Made by a program: the position numbers and the translations under genes. A stretch of 64,000 nucleotides of DNA from JAFAGX01 sp035624215 (GTDB lineage: Bacteria; Acidobacteriota; Terriglobia; Terriglobales; Acidobacteriaceae): the NCBI GenBank assembly GCA_035624215.1, contig DASPRY010000080.1, positions 1 to 64,000 of the forward strand, given 5' to 3'. Below are positions 54,485 to 62,811 of the stretch, in pieces. How positions within the stretch are numbered: position 1 is the first letter of the stretch; every line of letters starts with the position of its first letter. The notes under the pieces were generated by a model, which was not told where the DNA came from, did no database searches, and was given only the letters and a program-made list of their open reading frames with translations.

Positions 54485-55918
54485 TCAAACAGAATCCTCC
54501 GGCACTTGCACAGGTGCCACATTCGTCTCCGGCTCACGCCCTGACTGCATTAACCCGTAATAGCTGATGAATGCCACTGCAAAGCCCACCATCCAGGAAT
54601 AGTCGTACAGGGGTCGCAACGGCGGCACGGCCAATCCAACTAATGCAATTCCCGCTCCTGCGACCAAAGCGATCATGGCACGCCAGTTCACGCCCCCTGA
54701 ATACTCATAAGCTCCGCCCCGCAGGTAAAGGTCATCCACCAGCAGAACTCGCCGGCGGATCAGGAAGTAATCACAAATCATGATCCCCGCGACGGGACCC
54801 AGAAACGCCGCGTAGCCACCCAGCCAACCGAGGATGAACGTCCTATAGTTGGCCAGCAGCCTCCAGGGCATCATAGCCAGTCCCATCAAGCATGTGATGA
54901 CACCGCCCGTCTTGAAGCTGATGAGCCGTGGTCGCAAGTTGGAAAAGTCATTGGCCGGCGAAACCACATTCGCACCGATGTTAACGTTGAGCGTGGCCAG
55001 CAGGATCGCCATCAAGGCAATCACCACCGCCAACGGCGAATGAAATCGGCTGAGCAGTTGTACTGGATCCCAAACTGCCGTGCCGTAGATCAGCACCGTC
55101 GCCGAAGTGACCGCAATCCCGATGAATGAATAAAAGGTCATCGTCGTGGGTAGGGCGAGCGCCTGACCGATCGCCTGATCACGCTGGCCACGCGAGAAGC
55201 GCGTGAAATCGGGAATGTTCAAAGAGACAGTTGCCCAGAAGCCGACCGTGCCGTTCAGCGCAGGCACAAAAAATTTTAAGAAGTCCGGAAAACTGGAAAG
55301 GCGCGAGGGACTTGATAACATCGGCCCGAAACCACCGGCGCTTAGGTAGGCCCACCCCAGCAGGAGCACTCCCACAGCCAATAGAACTGGGGCACTGATC
55401 CCCTGCAAATGGCGGATATATTCGATTCCCTGGAGGATCACAAGCAGGTTTATAAGCCAAAACAGCATGAAGCAAATTGCCACCCCATAGTGAAGCTGCT
55501 GCCATCTCGGCCAAATGGTGCTTAGCAAGGTGTTGATCGCCTCACCGCCAATCCAGCTCTGAATCCCAAACCAGCCACAGGCCACCAGCGCGCGCAAAAC
55601 GGCAGCAACATTTGCACCCAAAACTCCGAAAGACGAACGCGCCAGCACCGGGAATGGAATGCCGTATCGCGTGCCGGGATGCGAGTTCAGAAGCATCGGG
55701 ACCAGTACGATGGCATTTCCAATGAACACGGTCAACAGCGCCTGTTTCCAGTTCATCCCACCCTGGATCATGCTGGCCGCGAGCATATACGTCAAAATGT
55801 TGACCGACATCGAAACCCAGAGCGCGGCGTAGTTGTACATGCCCCAGGTGCGATGACTGGCAGTGGTGGGAGCAAGATCAGGGTTGTAGAGCGGGCTTGA
55901 TTCGATGTTTATTGGCAT
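54485..55918 (-). CDS. NCS1 family nucleobase/hydantoin transporter
   Basis: A 477-residue membrane protein with about 12 helices, of the nucleobase:cation symporter-1 family. Typical parts are the N-terminal YNPDLAPTTASHRTWGMYNY and WVSMSVNILTYMLAASMI. Also present are GTRYGIPFPVLARSSFGVLG, the ACGWFGIQSWIGGEAIN helix and NIPDFTRFSRGQRDQAIGQ. Relatives import uracil, allantoin, cytosine or hydantoins. With beta-ureidopropionase 43 bases upstream on the same strand, and dihydropyrimidinase elsewhere in the window, the likely cargo is a pyrimidine or hydantoin. Substrate choice is inference. Confidence 0.9.
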   Translation of the reverse strand: MPINIESSPLYNPDLAPTTASHRTWGMYNYAALWVSMSVNILTYMLAASMIQGGMNWKQALLTVFIGNAIVLVPMLLNSHPGTRYGIPFPVLARSSFGVLGANVAAVLRALVACGWFGIQSWIGGEAINTLLSTIWPRWQQLHYGVAICFMLFWLINLLVILQGIEYIRHLQGISAPVLLAVGVLLLGWAYLSAGGFGPMLSSPSRLSSFPDFLKFFVPALNGTVGFWATVSLNIPDFTRFSRGQRDQAIGQALALPTTMTFYSFIGIAVTSATVLIYGTAVWDPVQLLSRFHSPLAVVIALMAILLATLNVNIGANVVSPANDFSNLRPRLISFKTGGVITCLMGLAMMPWRLLANYRTFILGWLGGYAAFLGPVAGIMICDYFLIRRRVLLVDDLYLRGGAYEYSGGVNWRAMIALVAGAGIALVGLAVPPLRPLYDYSWMVGFAVAFISYYGLMQSGREPETNVAPVQVPEDSV

Positions 55919-55960
55919 GTCAGTGGCTGCCGCACCTTCGCGGAACCCGGCGTTGCAGGA

Positions 55961-56854
55961 CTAATCTGCTGCTACAGCTTTTCCCGTTTGCGCGGTCAGC
56001 GGACCGTAAGTTTCCGGACGCCGGTCGCGGAAGAACTGCCAAGTCTTGCGAACCTCAAGAATCATGTCCAGGTCGAGATCCGCGACCAAAACTTCATCTT
56101 TGTCTCGACTGGCTTGCGCGATGATCTTGCCGCGCGGATTGCAGAAATAGCTTTTGCCGTAAAACTCCCCGATGCTCCACGGCTTCTCTTCTCCGACACG
56201 ATTAATCGCGCCTACGAAATAGCCATTGGCCACGGCATGAGCAGGCTGCTCCAGTTCCCAAAGATACTCGGAAAGTCCGGCGACGGTGGCGGAGGGATTG
56301 AACACGATTTCTGCGCCATTCAGCCCAAGAATGCGGGCACCCTCCGGAAAATGGCGGTCGTAGCATATGTACACGCCGACTTTGGCGTACTTGGTCTCAA
56401 AGACTTCGTACCCTAGATCACCGGGCGTGAAATAGAACTTCTCCCAGAAACCCGGATGGCAGTGCGGAATGTGGTGCTTGCGATACTTGCCTAAATAGCG
56501 CCCATCGGCATCAACGACCGCGGCGGTATTGAAATATACGCCCGGCATCTGCTCTTCGTAGACAGGAATCACCATAGCCATGCGATGGCGGGCGGCAATT
56601 TTCTGCATCAGCGCGATCGTAGGACCTTCGGGAACACGCTCAACCAGTTCGTACCACCGCGGATTTTGTTCGGCGCAAAAGTAGGGGCCGTAAAATAGCT
56701 CTTGCAGACAGAGAACCTGCACTCTTTTCCTGGCCGCCAGTTCGATGAGCTTGACATGCTTGTCGATCATCGCTTTCTTGATTTGCGAAAGCGAGCGATC
56801 GGGACCGAGAGGATTCTTGGCTTGGACCAGGCCGCAACGAACTATCCGGGGCAT
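55961..56854 (-). CDS. Beta-ureidopropionase (nitrilase superfamily)
   Basis: A carbon-nitrogen hydrolase of 297 residues. The catalytic triad is visible: Glu in VLCLQELFYGPYFCAEQN, Lys in YLGKYRKHHIPHCHPGF and Cys in VGVYICYDRHFPEGARIL. The strings CLQELFYGPYFCAEQ and FYFTPGDLGYEVF closely match N-carbamoyl-beta-alanine amidohydrolases. It would release beta-alanine (or aminoisobutyrate), ammonia and carbon dioxide from the product of dihydropyrimidinase. It heads a two-gene unit with the NCS1 transporter. Confidence 0.92.
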   Translation of the reverse strand: MPRIVRCGLVQAKNPLGPDRSLSQIKKAMIDKHVKLIELAARKRVQVLCLQELFYGPYFCAEQNPRWYELVERVPEGPTIALMQKIAARHRMAMVIPVYEEQMPGVYFNTAAVVDADGRYLGKYRKHHIPHCHPGFWEKFYFTPGDLGYEVFETKYAKVGVYICYDRHFPEGARILGLNGAEIVFNPSATVAGLSEYLWELEQPAHAVANGYFVGAINRVGEEKPWSIGEFYGKSYFCNPRGKIIAQASRDKDEVLVADLDLDMILEVRKTWQFFRDRRPETYGPLTAQTGKAVAAD

Positions 56855-56893
56855 AAAGACCTCCGGGGGCCGACTATAGCAAAAATCTTGCGC

Positions 56894-57922
56894 TTACGCA
56901 GAAGCGGCTTTGTGGATTGCGACTGCTCTCAACGGCTCTGTCAAGCTGCTCATCAGCCGGGCAAATCCCTCCAGATCCAGCGACTGCGGGCCATCGGAAA
57001 GAGCCCGCTCCGGACAAGGATGCACCTCAACCATGATCCCATCTGCACCCAGAGCCGCCGCAGCCCGCGACATGGGCGGAATCAGTGTCGGACGGCCAGT
57101 CCCGTGTGATGGATCGGCGATGACCGGCAAATGAGAAAGTTCCTGCGCCAGGGCAATGGAAGCCAAATCCAACGTGTTCCGAGTCTCAGTTTCGAAGGTC
57201 TTGATCCCTCGCTCACATAGCACAACGTTCTGGTTCCCGCCGGCAAGCAGATATTCCGCGGCCAACAACCATTCCTTAACACTGGCGGAGGGGCCGCGCT
57301 TCAGCAAAACCGGTTTGTTGACTTTAGCCACTCTGCGCAGTAAGGCGAAGTTCTGCATGTTGCGTGCGCCGATTTGTAATAAGTCAGCATGCTCACAAAT
57401 CACATCAACATCTTCTGTACTCATGACCTCAGTGACCACGGGCAAGCCGGTCGCTTCCCTTGCCTCGCGAAGCAACTGCAATGCCTCTAATCCGAGGCCT
57501 TGAAATTCGTAAGGTGATGTTCGCGGCTTGTAAGCGCCGCCTCTCAGCAACCGAGCGCCACCAGCTTTTACCGCTTTCGCGGTGGAGAAGATTTGTTCGC
57601 GCGATTCCACTGAACACGGACCGGCGATCACAACGAAGTCTCCGTTCCCGATCAGGACACCGCCAACATTAACAACCGTGCGCTGCGGTTTCACCTGACG
57701 GCTAACCAGCTTGAAGGGCTGGGCAATCGGAACCACCTCGGCGACACCGCGCGCGGCTGCGAGCGCTTGCAGTTCATGCCGCCTTCCGCCGCTCCCCACC
57801 GCAGCTACAATCGCGCGCTCTGTTCCGCGGGTAACATGGGCTTGATAACCCGCCTCCTTGACTCGATCGATTACGTGCTGAATCTCCTGTTCCGTAGCGC
57901 CTTCGCGCATATTGATGATCAT
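56894..57922 (-). CDS. aroF: 3-Deoxy-7-phosphoheptulonate synthase, type I-beta
   Basis: DAHP synthase, the first enzyme of aromatic amino acid biosynthesis, joining phosphoenolpyruvate and erythrose 4-phosphate. At 342 residues it has an N-terminal ferredoxin-like regulatory domain (MIINMREGATEQEIQHVIDR, to about residue 70), as in Thermotoga, then the barrel: VVIAGPCSVESREQIF, RGGAYKPRTSPYEFQGLG, LLKRGPSASVKEW, LCERGIKTFE and IADPSHGTGRPTLI. The ATG at 57922 follows AAGGAGAAC; the earlier frame start is rejected. A leader peptide, hairpins and terminator precede it, suggesting attenuation by aromatic aminoacyl-tRNA supply, while the N-terminal domain may add feedback inhibition. Confidence 0.95.
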   Translation of the reverse strand: MIINMREGATEQEIQHVIDRVKEAGYQAHVTRGTERAIVAAVGSGGRRHELQALAAARGVAEVVPIAQPFKLVSRQVKPQRTVVNVGGVLIGNGDFVVIAGPCSVESREQIFSTAKAVKAGGARLLRGGAYKPRTSPYEFQGLGLEALQLLREAREATGLPVVTEVMSTEDVDVICEHADLLQIGARNMQNFALLRRVAKVNKPVLLKRGPSASVKEWLLAAEYLLAGGNQNVVLCERGIKTFETETRNTLDLASIALAQELSHLPVIADPSHGTGRPTLIPPMSRAAAALGADGIMVEVHPCPERALSDGPQSLDLEGFARLMSSLTEPLRAVAIHKAASA

Positions 57923-57967
57923 GATTTTTGTTCTCCTTGGCTCTCCCATGCATCATTCCTTTTGCGC

Positions 57968-58001
57968 CAAAAACAAAACCGCGACTCAGAAGAGCCGCGG
58001 C
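57968..58001 (-). terminator. Attenuator terminator of DAHP synthase gene
   Basis: Read on the minus strand, GCCGCGGCTC (58001-57992) pairs with GAGTCGCGGT (57987-57978) across a TTCT loop, giving ten pairs including two G-U. TTTGTTTTT follows, a classic intrinsic terminator. It stands 46 bases before the aroF start and 27 bases after the leader peptide stop, so it would end transcription before the structural gene. Confidence 0.8.
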
Positions 58002-58028
58002 TTGGGGACTTATGAACTTGGCGTTAAC

Positions 58029-58118
58029 TCACAATGTTCGCGCACACGCCTCGTCCCGGCCGCTACTCCTAAACCAGTAGCGGTAATAAGACCCGGAACT
58101 AAATCGGCGGATGCGCAT
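58029..58118 (-). CDS. Aromatic-rich leader peptide of DAHP synthase gene
   Basis: A 29-codon frame on the minus strand. It begins MRIRRFSSGSYYRYWFRSSG and ends RDEACARTL, then TGA. The cluster YYRYWF places two Tyr, then Tyr-Trp-Phe, within six codons, exactly what a ribosome-stalling leader for aromatic amino acids would need. The codons YWF sit in the ascending arm and loop of the hairpin at 58060-58083. No ribosome binding site is visible, and the promoter predicts a start only about seven bases upstream, so translation may be leaderless. It is too short for usual gene calling. Confidence 0.65.
   Translation of the reverse strand: MRIRRFSSGSYYRYWFRSSGRDEACARTL
58060..58083 (-). promoter_or_regulatory. 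Attenuator hairpin with alternative antiterminator pairing
   Basis: On the minus strand CCGCTACT (58083-58076) and AGTAGCGG (58067-58060) form a perfect 8-bp stem over an 8-base loop inside the leader peptide's Tyr-Trp-Phe codons. The second arm, read as AGTAGCGGC, can instead pair with GCCGCGGCT of the terminator's first arm (eight of nine positions, one wobble, one mismatch). A ribosome stalled at these codons would block the first stem and favour this antiterminator. The geometry matches the 1:2, 2:3, 3:4 logic of trp- and phe-type attenuators. Confidence 0.65.
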
Positions 58119-58131
58119 AACGCAGGTGCGT

Positions 58132-58161
58132 ATTATGCAGGCAGCCGTTCCCAGGTGTCAA
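58132..58161 (-). promoter_or_regulatory. Sigma-70-type promoter of leader-aroF unit
   Basis: On the minus strand, TTGACA (58161-58156) matches the -35 consensus perfectly. CATAAT (58137-58132) matches five of six -10 bases with an 18-base spacer. The predicted start near 58125 lies just before the leader peptide ATG at 58118, placing the whole attenuator in the 5' transcript. Confidence 0.6.
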
Positions 58162-58287
58162 CCTGTTTTCGGACCACTTGCGGGGACTTGCCCGGCGCCA
58201 ACCCAGAGTCGCATTTTGCTGCTGTGGACGAAAACCGTATTGCTTGCGTCGCTTATACTCATCTGTTCATCTAAAGCGCTACGTTAC

Positions 58288-59217
58288 ATGCCCTCTTTTG
58301 TTCGATATCGAAGCCGCTTATTTGTTCTGATAGCCGTGTTGCCGCTGAGCGGTTGCCTTTTCCGGTCCCGCAAGGTCGAGCAACCGGTTACTGTGCAACT
58401 CAAGACCGCCACGGCTGAACAACTGATCGATTATGTGAACACTGAAGCCAGCAGAATCCAAACACTCGAGGCGACTGTTGACATTGCTACCGCGATCGGC
58501 GGTGAAAAGAAGGGCAAAGTCACTGAGTACCAGGCTATCCGCGGCTATGTCCTGGCGCGCAAGCCGGCAATGCTGCGCATGATCGGCCTCATGCCCATCG
58601 TCCGCAACCGCGCGTTTGACATGGTGAGCGACGGGCACGACTTCAAACTATGGATCCCGCCCAAGAACCGCTTTATTGTCGGGCGAAACGACGTCGAGAC
58701 CAACAATCCCGAACAGCCGCTGGAAAATGTGCGCCCCCAGCACATTTATGATGCTCTACTCTTACGTCACATCGACCTCCAGAATGAGATCGCGGTCATG
58801 GAAAGTGAAACCGCATCGACCACCGACGGTAGAGGGCATAAGGTGCAGAAGGCGGAGTATATCCTGGATATCATCCGTACCGGTGAACATCCTTTCCTCT
58901 CACGAAAAATTATCTTCAGCCGCACGGACCTGCTGCCCCACCGGCAGCTGTTCTATGATTCCCAGGGGAACGTTGAAACAAGTGCCACTTACGAAAACTA
59001 CAAGTTGGACGTTGACGTGAACTTCCCCTGGCAGATCGAGATCATCCGGCCCCAGGAAGAATACGATATTACTTTGACAATGATTAAGGTCGAGCTGAAC
59101 CAATCGCTTGTGGATGACAAATTTGTGCTGGAACAGCCGCCGGGCGTGGATGTGGTGCATCTGGACAAGCCACAGACCAGTTCAGCGGAGCATTCCGAAG
59201 GTCACAACGATCGGTAA
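58288..59217 (+). CDS. LolA/LolB-like outer membrane lipoprotein
   Basis: A 309-residue lipoprotein with signal peptide PSFVRYRSRLFVLIAVLPLS and lipobox LSGC. The mature part (LKTATAEQLIDYVNTEASRI, QTLEATVDIATAIGGEKKG, YVLARKPAMLRMIGLMPIVR and WIPPKNRFIVGR) resembles DUF4292/LolB-like proteins that carry lipids or lipoproteins between membranes. The ATG at 58288 gives a proper signal peptide; the longer frame from 58111 is rejected, because it runs into the aroF leader region on the other strand. A permease gene follows 68 bases later on the same strand and may share its transcript. Confidence 0.8.
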   Translation: MPSFVRYRSRLFVLIAVLPLSGCLFRSRKVEQPVTVQLKTATAEQLIDYVNTEASRIQTLEATVDIATAIGGEKKGKVTEYQAIRGYVLARKPAMLRMIGLMPIVRNRAFDMVSDGHDFKLWIPPKNRFIVGRNDVETNNPEQPLENVRPQHIYDALLLRHIDLQNEIAVMESETASTTDGRGHKVQKAEYILDIIRTGEHPFLSRKIIFSRTDLLPHRQLFYDSQGNVETSATYENYKLDVDVNFPWQIEIIRPQEEYDITLTMIKVELNQSLVDDKFVLEQPPGVDVVHLDKPQTSSAEHSEGHNDR

Positions 59218-59285
59218 AGAGTTCTGTGATGCGACCACGCACACCGCGATTTTGCTAAGCTAAGCTTTCAGCGGATCATCCTTAA

Positions 59286-60389
59286 ATGATGAACAAAATG
59301 ATTGTCGCTAACCTGGCCCATCGGCCGATCCGGTCGGTGATCAGCATTGTGGCCATTGCGCTGGAAGTTACCCTCATCTTGCTCATTGTGGGCCTGGCGC
59401 TGGGTTTACTCAACGACTCGCGGCAAAGGCAAGCGGGAATCGGAGCCGACGTTGTAGTTATGCCGCCGGGCTCATCGTTCATCGTCGGCCTGACTGGCGC
59501 CCCCATGCCCATAAAGATTGGCGAAATTCTGGCAAAACTGCCGCACGTGATTGATGTCGCTCCCGTGGTAACTCAAGTCTCGACAGCCGGCACCTTGGAG
59601 GTAATCGCCGGCATTGACCTGAACAGTTACGAAAAGCTGTCAGGGCCGTTTCAATTTGTGGCGGGGGGTCCGTTTCGCGCTCCTGACGATTGTATGGTAG
59701 ATGACCTGTACGCCAGAGCGAAGCATGTGAAAGCTGGAGATACGATTGAGATACTAAACAACAAATTCCGGGTCTCAGGTATTGTCGAACCGGGAAAGGG
59801 CGCACGGAAATTTGTGCAGATCGGCATTCTTCAGGATCTAATCGGCGCGCAAGGCAAGGCCACAATTTTCTACTTGAAACTCGATGACCCGAACAATGCC
59901 GACCAGGTAGTCGACGAAATCAAGCGTGTACCTGGCATGGATCGCTACGTTGCCACATCGATGGCATATTACCTTTCCATGATGACCACGAGCAGGTATC
60001 CGGGGGTGTCTCAGTTTATTGATTTTGTAATTGTGATCTCGGTCATCATCGGGTTTCTTGTGATTTTCCAATCTATGTACACCGCGGTGATGGAGCGCAC
60101 TCGCGAAATCGGCATCCTGAAGTCGATGGGAGCATCAAAGTTTTATATCGTAGATGTCATCCTGCGTGAAACCATCCTGCTGGCCGTCGCGGGCATCGTT
60201 GTCGGTGTCGTCTTCAGTCTGGTGGCACGGGCGGGGATTGATGGCCGATCGACCCTCCGCGTGGTGGTGACAGGAGGATGGATTTTGCGAGCCACGGCTA
60301 TCGCGATCGTGGGTGCAATACTCGGTGCCCTCTATCCTGCCTGTAAAGCCGCTCAGAAAGACCCGATTGACGCCCTGGCGTATGAATGA
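59286..60389 (+). CDS. FtsX/MacB-like ABC transporter permease
   Basis: A 367-residue permease of the FtsX/MacB fold: an N-terminal helix (RSVISIVAIALEVTLILLIVG), a large periplasmic domain (residues of about 45-235) and three C-terminal helices (DFVIVISVIIGFLVIFQSMY, ILLAVAGIVVGVVFSLVA, ILRATAIAIVGAILGALYP). The string VMERTREIGILKSMGASK is the family signature. No ATPase gene is adjacent, so its partner is coded elsewhere. The LolA/LolB-like lipoprotein gene upstream suggests a role in envelope lipid or lipoprotein traffic; this is inference. Confidence 0.85.
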   Translation: MMNKMIVANLAHRPIRSVISIVAIALEVTLILLIVGLALGLLNDSRQRQAGIGADVVVMPPGSSFIVGLTGAPMPIKIGEILAKLPHVIDVAPVVTQVSTAGTLEVIAGIDLNSYEKLSGPFQFVAGGPFRAPDDCMVDDLYARAKHVKAGDTIEILNNKFRVSGIVEPGKGARKFVQIGILQDLIGAQGKATIFYLKLDDPNNADQVVDEIKRVPGMDRYVATSMAYYLSMMTTSRYPGVSQFIDFVIVISVIIGFLVIFQSMYTAVMERTREIGILKSMGASKFYIVDVILRETILLAVAGIVVGVVFSLVARAGIDGRSTLRVVVTGGWILRATAIAIVGAILGALYPACKAAQKDPIDALAYE

Positions 60390-60572
60390 TGGTGAGTTGC
60401 CAGAGTGCGTAAGCATAAGGTGGACAGTGGGTTCGTTGACAATGCACGCCCGCTAAGTTATCTTTAAGTCTTTAGCAGTCCTGCGGTTGCCCGCCTGATA
60501 GCCCTGCGCGTTCAGCGCTTGCGAGGTTACTCAGCGGTCTTCTTTGCTTTTTTCATTTTTTGGAGACTTGGA

Positions 60573-61007
60573 ATGTCAACCTATTTCCCCAAAGCGGGGG
60601 AAATTGCGCGCAAATGGTATGTCGTGGATGCCTCCGGGCAGACGCTTGGGCGTCTTTCCTCGCAAGTCGCGCGCCGCTTAATGGGCAAGGAGAATCCGAG
60701 ATACACGCCGTTTCTCGACACCGGTGATCACGTGATTGTGATCAACGCCGAAAAAATTAAGATTACCGGCATGAAAGCCGAGCAAAAGGTGTACCAGCAC
60801 TATACGGGGTATCCCGGAGGCTTGAGGACAGAGGATTTTCGCAACCGCTTTGCGAAGAGACCGGAGTTGGTGGTCGAGCAGGCAGTCTTGCGCATGCTGC
60901 CGAAATCAAAGCTTGGCCGGCAGATGATCAGCAAGCTCAAGGTTTATCGCGGTGACAAGCACCCTCATCAGGCTCAGAAGCCCGAGGCGCTGGCTGCGAA
61001 GTCATAG
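60573..61007 (+). CDS. rplM: 50S ribosomal protein L13
   Basis: L13 is an early-assembling large-subunit protein. The 144-residue product starts MSTYFPKAGEIARKWYVVDA and contains TLGRLSSQVARRLMGKENP, NAEKIKITGMKAEQKVYQHY and PGGLRTEDFRNRFAKRPEL, all typical. The ATG at 60573 is chosen over an upstream frame start at 60519 because it matches the family N-terminus and follows GGAG. It is followed by rpsI as in most bacteria. The 180 bases upstream hold the probable promoter, but no clear regulatory RNA. Confidence 0.97.
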   Translation: MSTYFPKAGEIARKWYVVDASGQTLGRLSSQVARRLMGKENPRYTPFLDTGDHVIVINAEKIKITGMKAEQKVYQHYTGYPGGLRTEDFRNRFAKRPELVVEQAVLRMLPKSKLGRQMISKLKVYRGDKHPHQAQKPEALAAKS

Positions 61008-61089
61008 GTTGTCGAGGCAGGTCTGAATCTTTGAAAGGTTTGCGCTTCGCAGTCTGGCTAAATGCTGATTGCTAAGTGCTGAGAGCTAA

Positions 61090-61485
61090 ATGGCAGAGTC
61101 ACTTCGATATTATGGTACGGGCCGACGCAAGTCGGCCGTCGCGCGGGTCTATTTGCGTCCGGGCAGCGGCGATTTCAAAGTCAATGGACGTCCGTTCGAT
61201 CAATATTTCGTTACTGAATCGCAACGTTACAGCGCGAGGGAGCCATTGCTTTCTACTGAGACTGCAAATTCGTTCAGCATTGCGGTGAGAGTGTCCGGTG
61301 GTGGCGTAAGTGGTCAGGCCGATGCCGTTAAGCTCGGTATTGCACGCGCTCTTATGCAGTTCAATATGGAACTGCGGAAGAAATTGAAAGCCGAGGGCCT
61401 GATCAGCCGGGACTCGCGCTCCAAGGAGCGCAAGAAGTACGGCCAGAAAGGCGCCCGTAAGCGCTTCCAGTATTCGAAGAGATAG
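61090..61485 (+). CDS. rpsI: 30S ribosomal protein S9
   Basis: S9 binds the small-subunit head and its C-terminal tail reaches the P-site tRNA. The 131-residue protein shows YYGTGRRKSAVARVYLRPG at the N-terminus, GGGVSGQADAVKLGIARALM in the middle and the basic end KKYGQKGARKRFQYSKR, the conserved tail. It is complete and of normal length. An 82-base gap with imperfect GCTGATTGCTAAGTGCTGAG-type repeats separates it from rplM, with which it is probably cotranscribed. Confidence 0.97.
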   Translation: MAESLRYYGTGRRKSAVARVYLRPGSGDFKVNGRPFDQYFVTESQRYSAREPLLSTETANSFSIAVRVSGGGVSGQADAVKLGIARALMQFNMELRKKLKAEGLISRDSRSKERKKYGQKGARKRFQYSKR

Positions 61486-61685
61486 TGATGAATGCCGAGT
61501 ATCTGGTACCCGGTACAATGAGGTGAAAGGGTGTTCAATTCTTCCCGTATCTCGCGATGCGGGGACGGGAATAGCAATCGGGGAGAGCAGTTGCTAGTGG
61601 TCAGTGCCAACGAATCTTGCTGGCAACCGATCGCTGGTCACTGGCAAACTGGGCCAGCCCGATGCAGACCAAATGAGGAGGTTAA

Positions 61686-62600
61686 TTGGCTAACATCACC
61701 ATGAAGGAGTTGCTCGAAGCGGGCGTCCACTTTGGGCACCAGACCAAGCGCTGGAATCCCAAGATGAAGGAATACAACTTTGGCGAGCGCAACGGAATTT
61801 ACATCATCGACCTGCAGAAGACGCTGAAGATGTTCAAGGAAGCGTCGAAGTTCGTACAGGACCTGGCTAGCGAAGGAAAGATCATTCTCTTTGTCGGCAC
61901 CAAACGCCAGGCGCAGGACGCAATTGCCGAGGAAGCTACGCGTGCCGGTTGTTTCTACGTGAACCAGCGCTGGCTGGGTGGCCTACTCACCAATTGGGTG
62001 ACTGTTCAGAAGTCGGTGAAGCGGCTGAAAGAGCTCGACGAGATGGCTACGGATGGCCGTTACGAGTTGCTGCCCAAGAAGGAAGTGATCAAGCTGGAGC
62101 GTGAGCGCAAACATCTTCAAGCGAACCTGGCGGGCATTAAGAACATGACGCGGTTGCCGGACGCCATTTTTGTGATTGATTCAAATAAAGAGCAGATCGC
62201 CGTTCGTGAGGCGCGCAAGCTGGGTATTCCGGTTGTGGCCGTGGTGGATACAAACTGCGATCCCAGCGAAGTGGATTACGTGATCCCCGGGAACGATGAC
62301 GCGCTGCGAGCGATTCGTTTATTTGCCACCAAGATTGCCGATTCAGTCGCTGAGGGTGTACAGCTAATGAGTGATAAGCAGGTCGCGGATCTGGCTGCCG
62401 CTGCAGGCGCCGCACAGCAGGCCGAAGTGGCCGCAACCGAAACGCCGGCGCAAAGCCCTGCCGATCTTACCGCTGCAGAAGACAGCGGGACTGAAGACAT
62501 CAGTATGGAAGAAGTGCTGGGCAGGAGTACGCGCAAGCAGCCTGTTGGGACGAAAGAGGCGAGCGCGGAAGCGGAAGAGATCGAGCATCAGCCTTACTGA
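61686..62600 (+). CDS. rpsB: 30S ribosomal protein S2
   Basis: S2 joins the small subunit late and holds S1. The 304-residue protein begins with TTG, which follows GAGGAGG at 61675-61681, and reads TMKELLEAGVHFGHQTKRWN. FVGTKRQAQDAIAEEATRAG and YVNQRWLGGLLTNWVTVQKS follow, then DTNCDPSEVDYVIPGNDDAL. After about residue 240 there is an acidic, Ala/Glu-rich extension of some 60 residues, longer than in Escherichia coli. The 200-base region upstream lacks a gene and may hold the promoter or an S2 leader. It heads the rpsB-tsf-pyrH block. Confidence 0.97.
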   Translation: MANITMKELLEAGVHFGHQTKRWNPKMKEYNFGERNGIYIIDLQKTLKMFKEASKFVQDLASEGKIILFVGTKRQAQDAIAEEATRAGCFYVNQRWLGGLLTNWVTVQKSVKRLKELDEMATDGRYELLPKKEVIKLERERKHLQANLAGIKNMTRLPDAIFVIDSNKEQIAVREARKLGIPVVAVVDTNCDPSEVDYVIPGNDDALRAIRLFATKIADSVAEGVQLMSDKQVADLAAAAGAAQQAEVAATETPAQSPADLTAAEDSGTEDISMEEVLGRSTRKQPVGTKEASAEAEEIEHQPY

Positions 62601-62742
62601 AGGCTTGTTGCAGCCGCAAGCGAACGACGCAAGCAGAAACGACGAACGACCAAAATCGAACGACCAGCCTGTCAGGAATCTGGACCCGCGCGGGTCGTCC
62701 GCCGCGGGTCGAAGTTTGTTAGCGGCAGTTTTCGAGCTTCGT

Positions 62743-62808
62743 GTTTCCAGTTTCCAGTGACTGGAGACAGCATCAATATAAAAACTGGAAACCAGAAACT
62801 GGAAACTG
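62743..62808. repeat. Inverted and direct repeats between rpsB and tsf
   Basis: GTTTCCAGTTTCCAGT at 62743-62758 is a tandem of GTTTCCA units; the complementary motif AAACTGGAAAC appears twice at 62782-62806. They can fold into an imperfect hairpin just before the tsf ATG. Similar short GGAAAC-type runs are common in acidobacterial intergenic DNA. It may modulate tsf translation or be a neutral repeat. Confidence 0.55.
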
Positions 62809-62811
62809 TTT

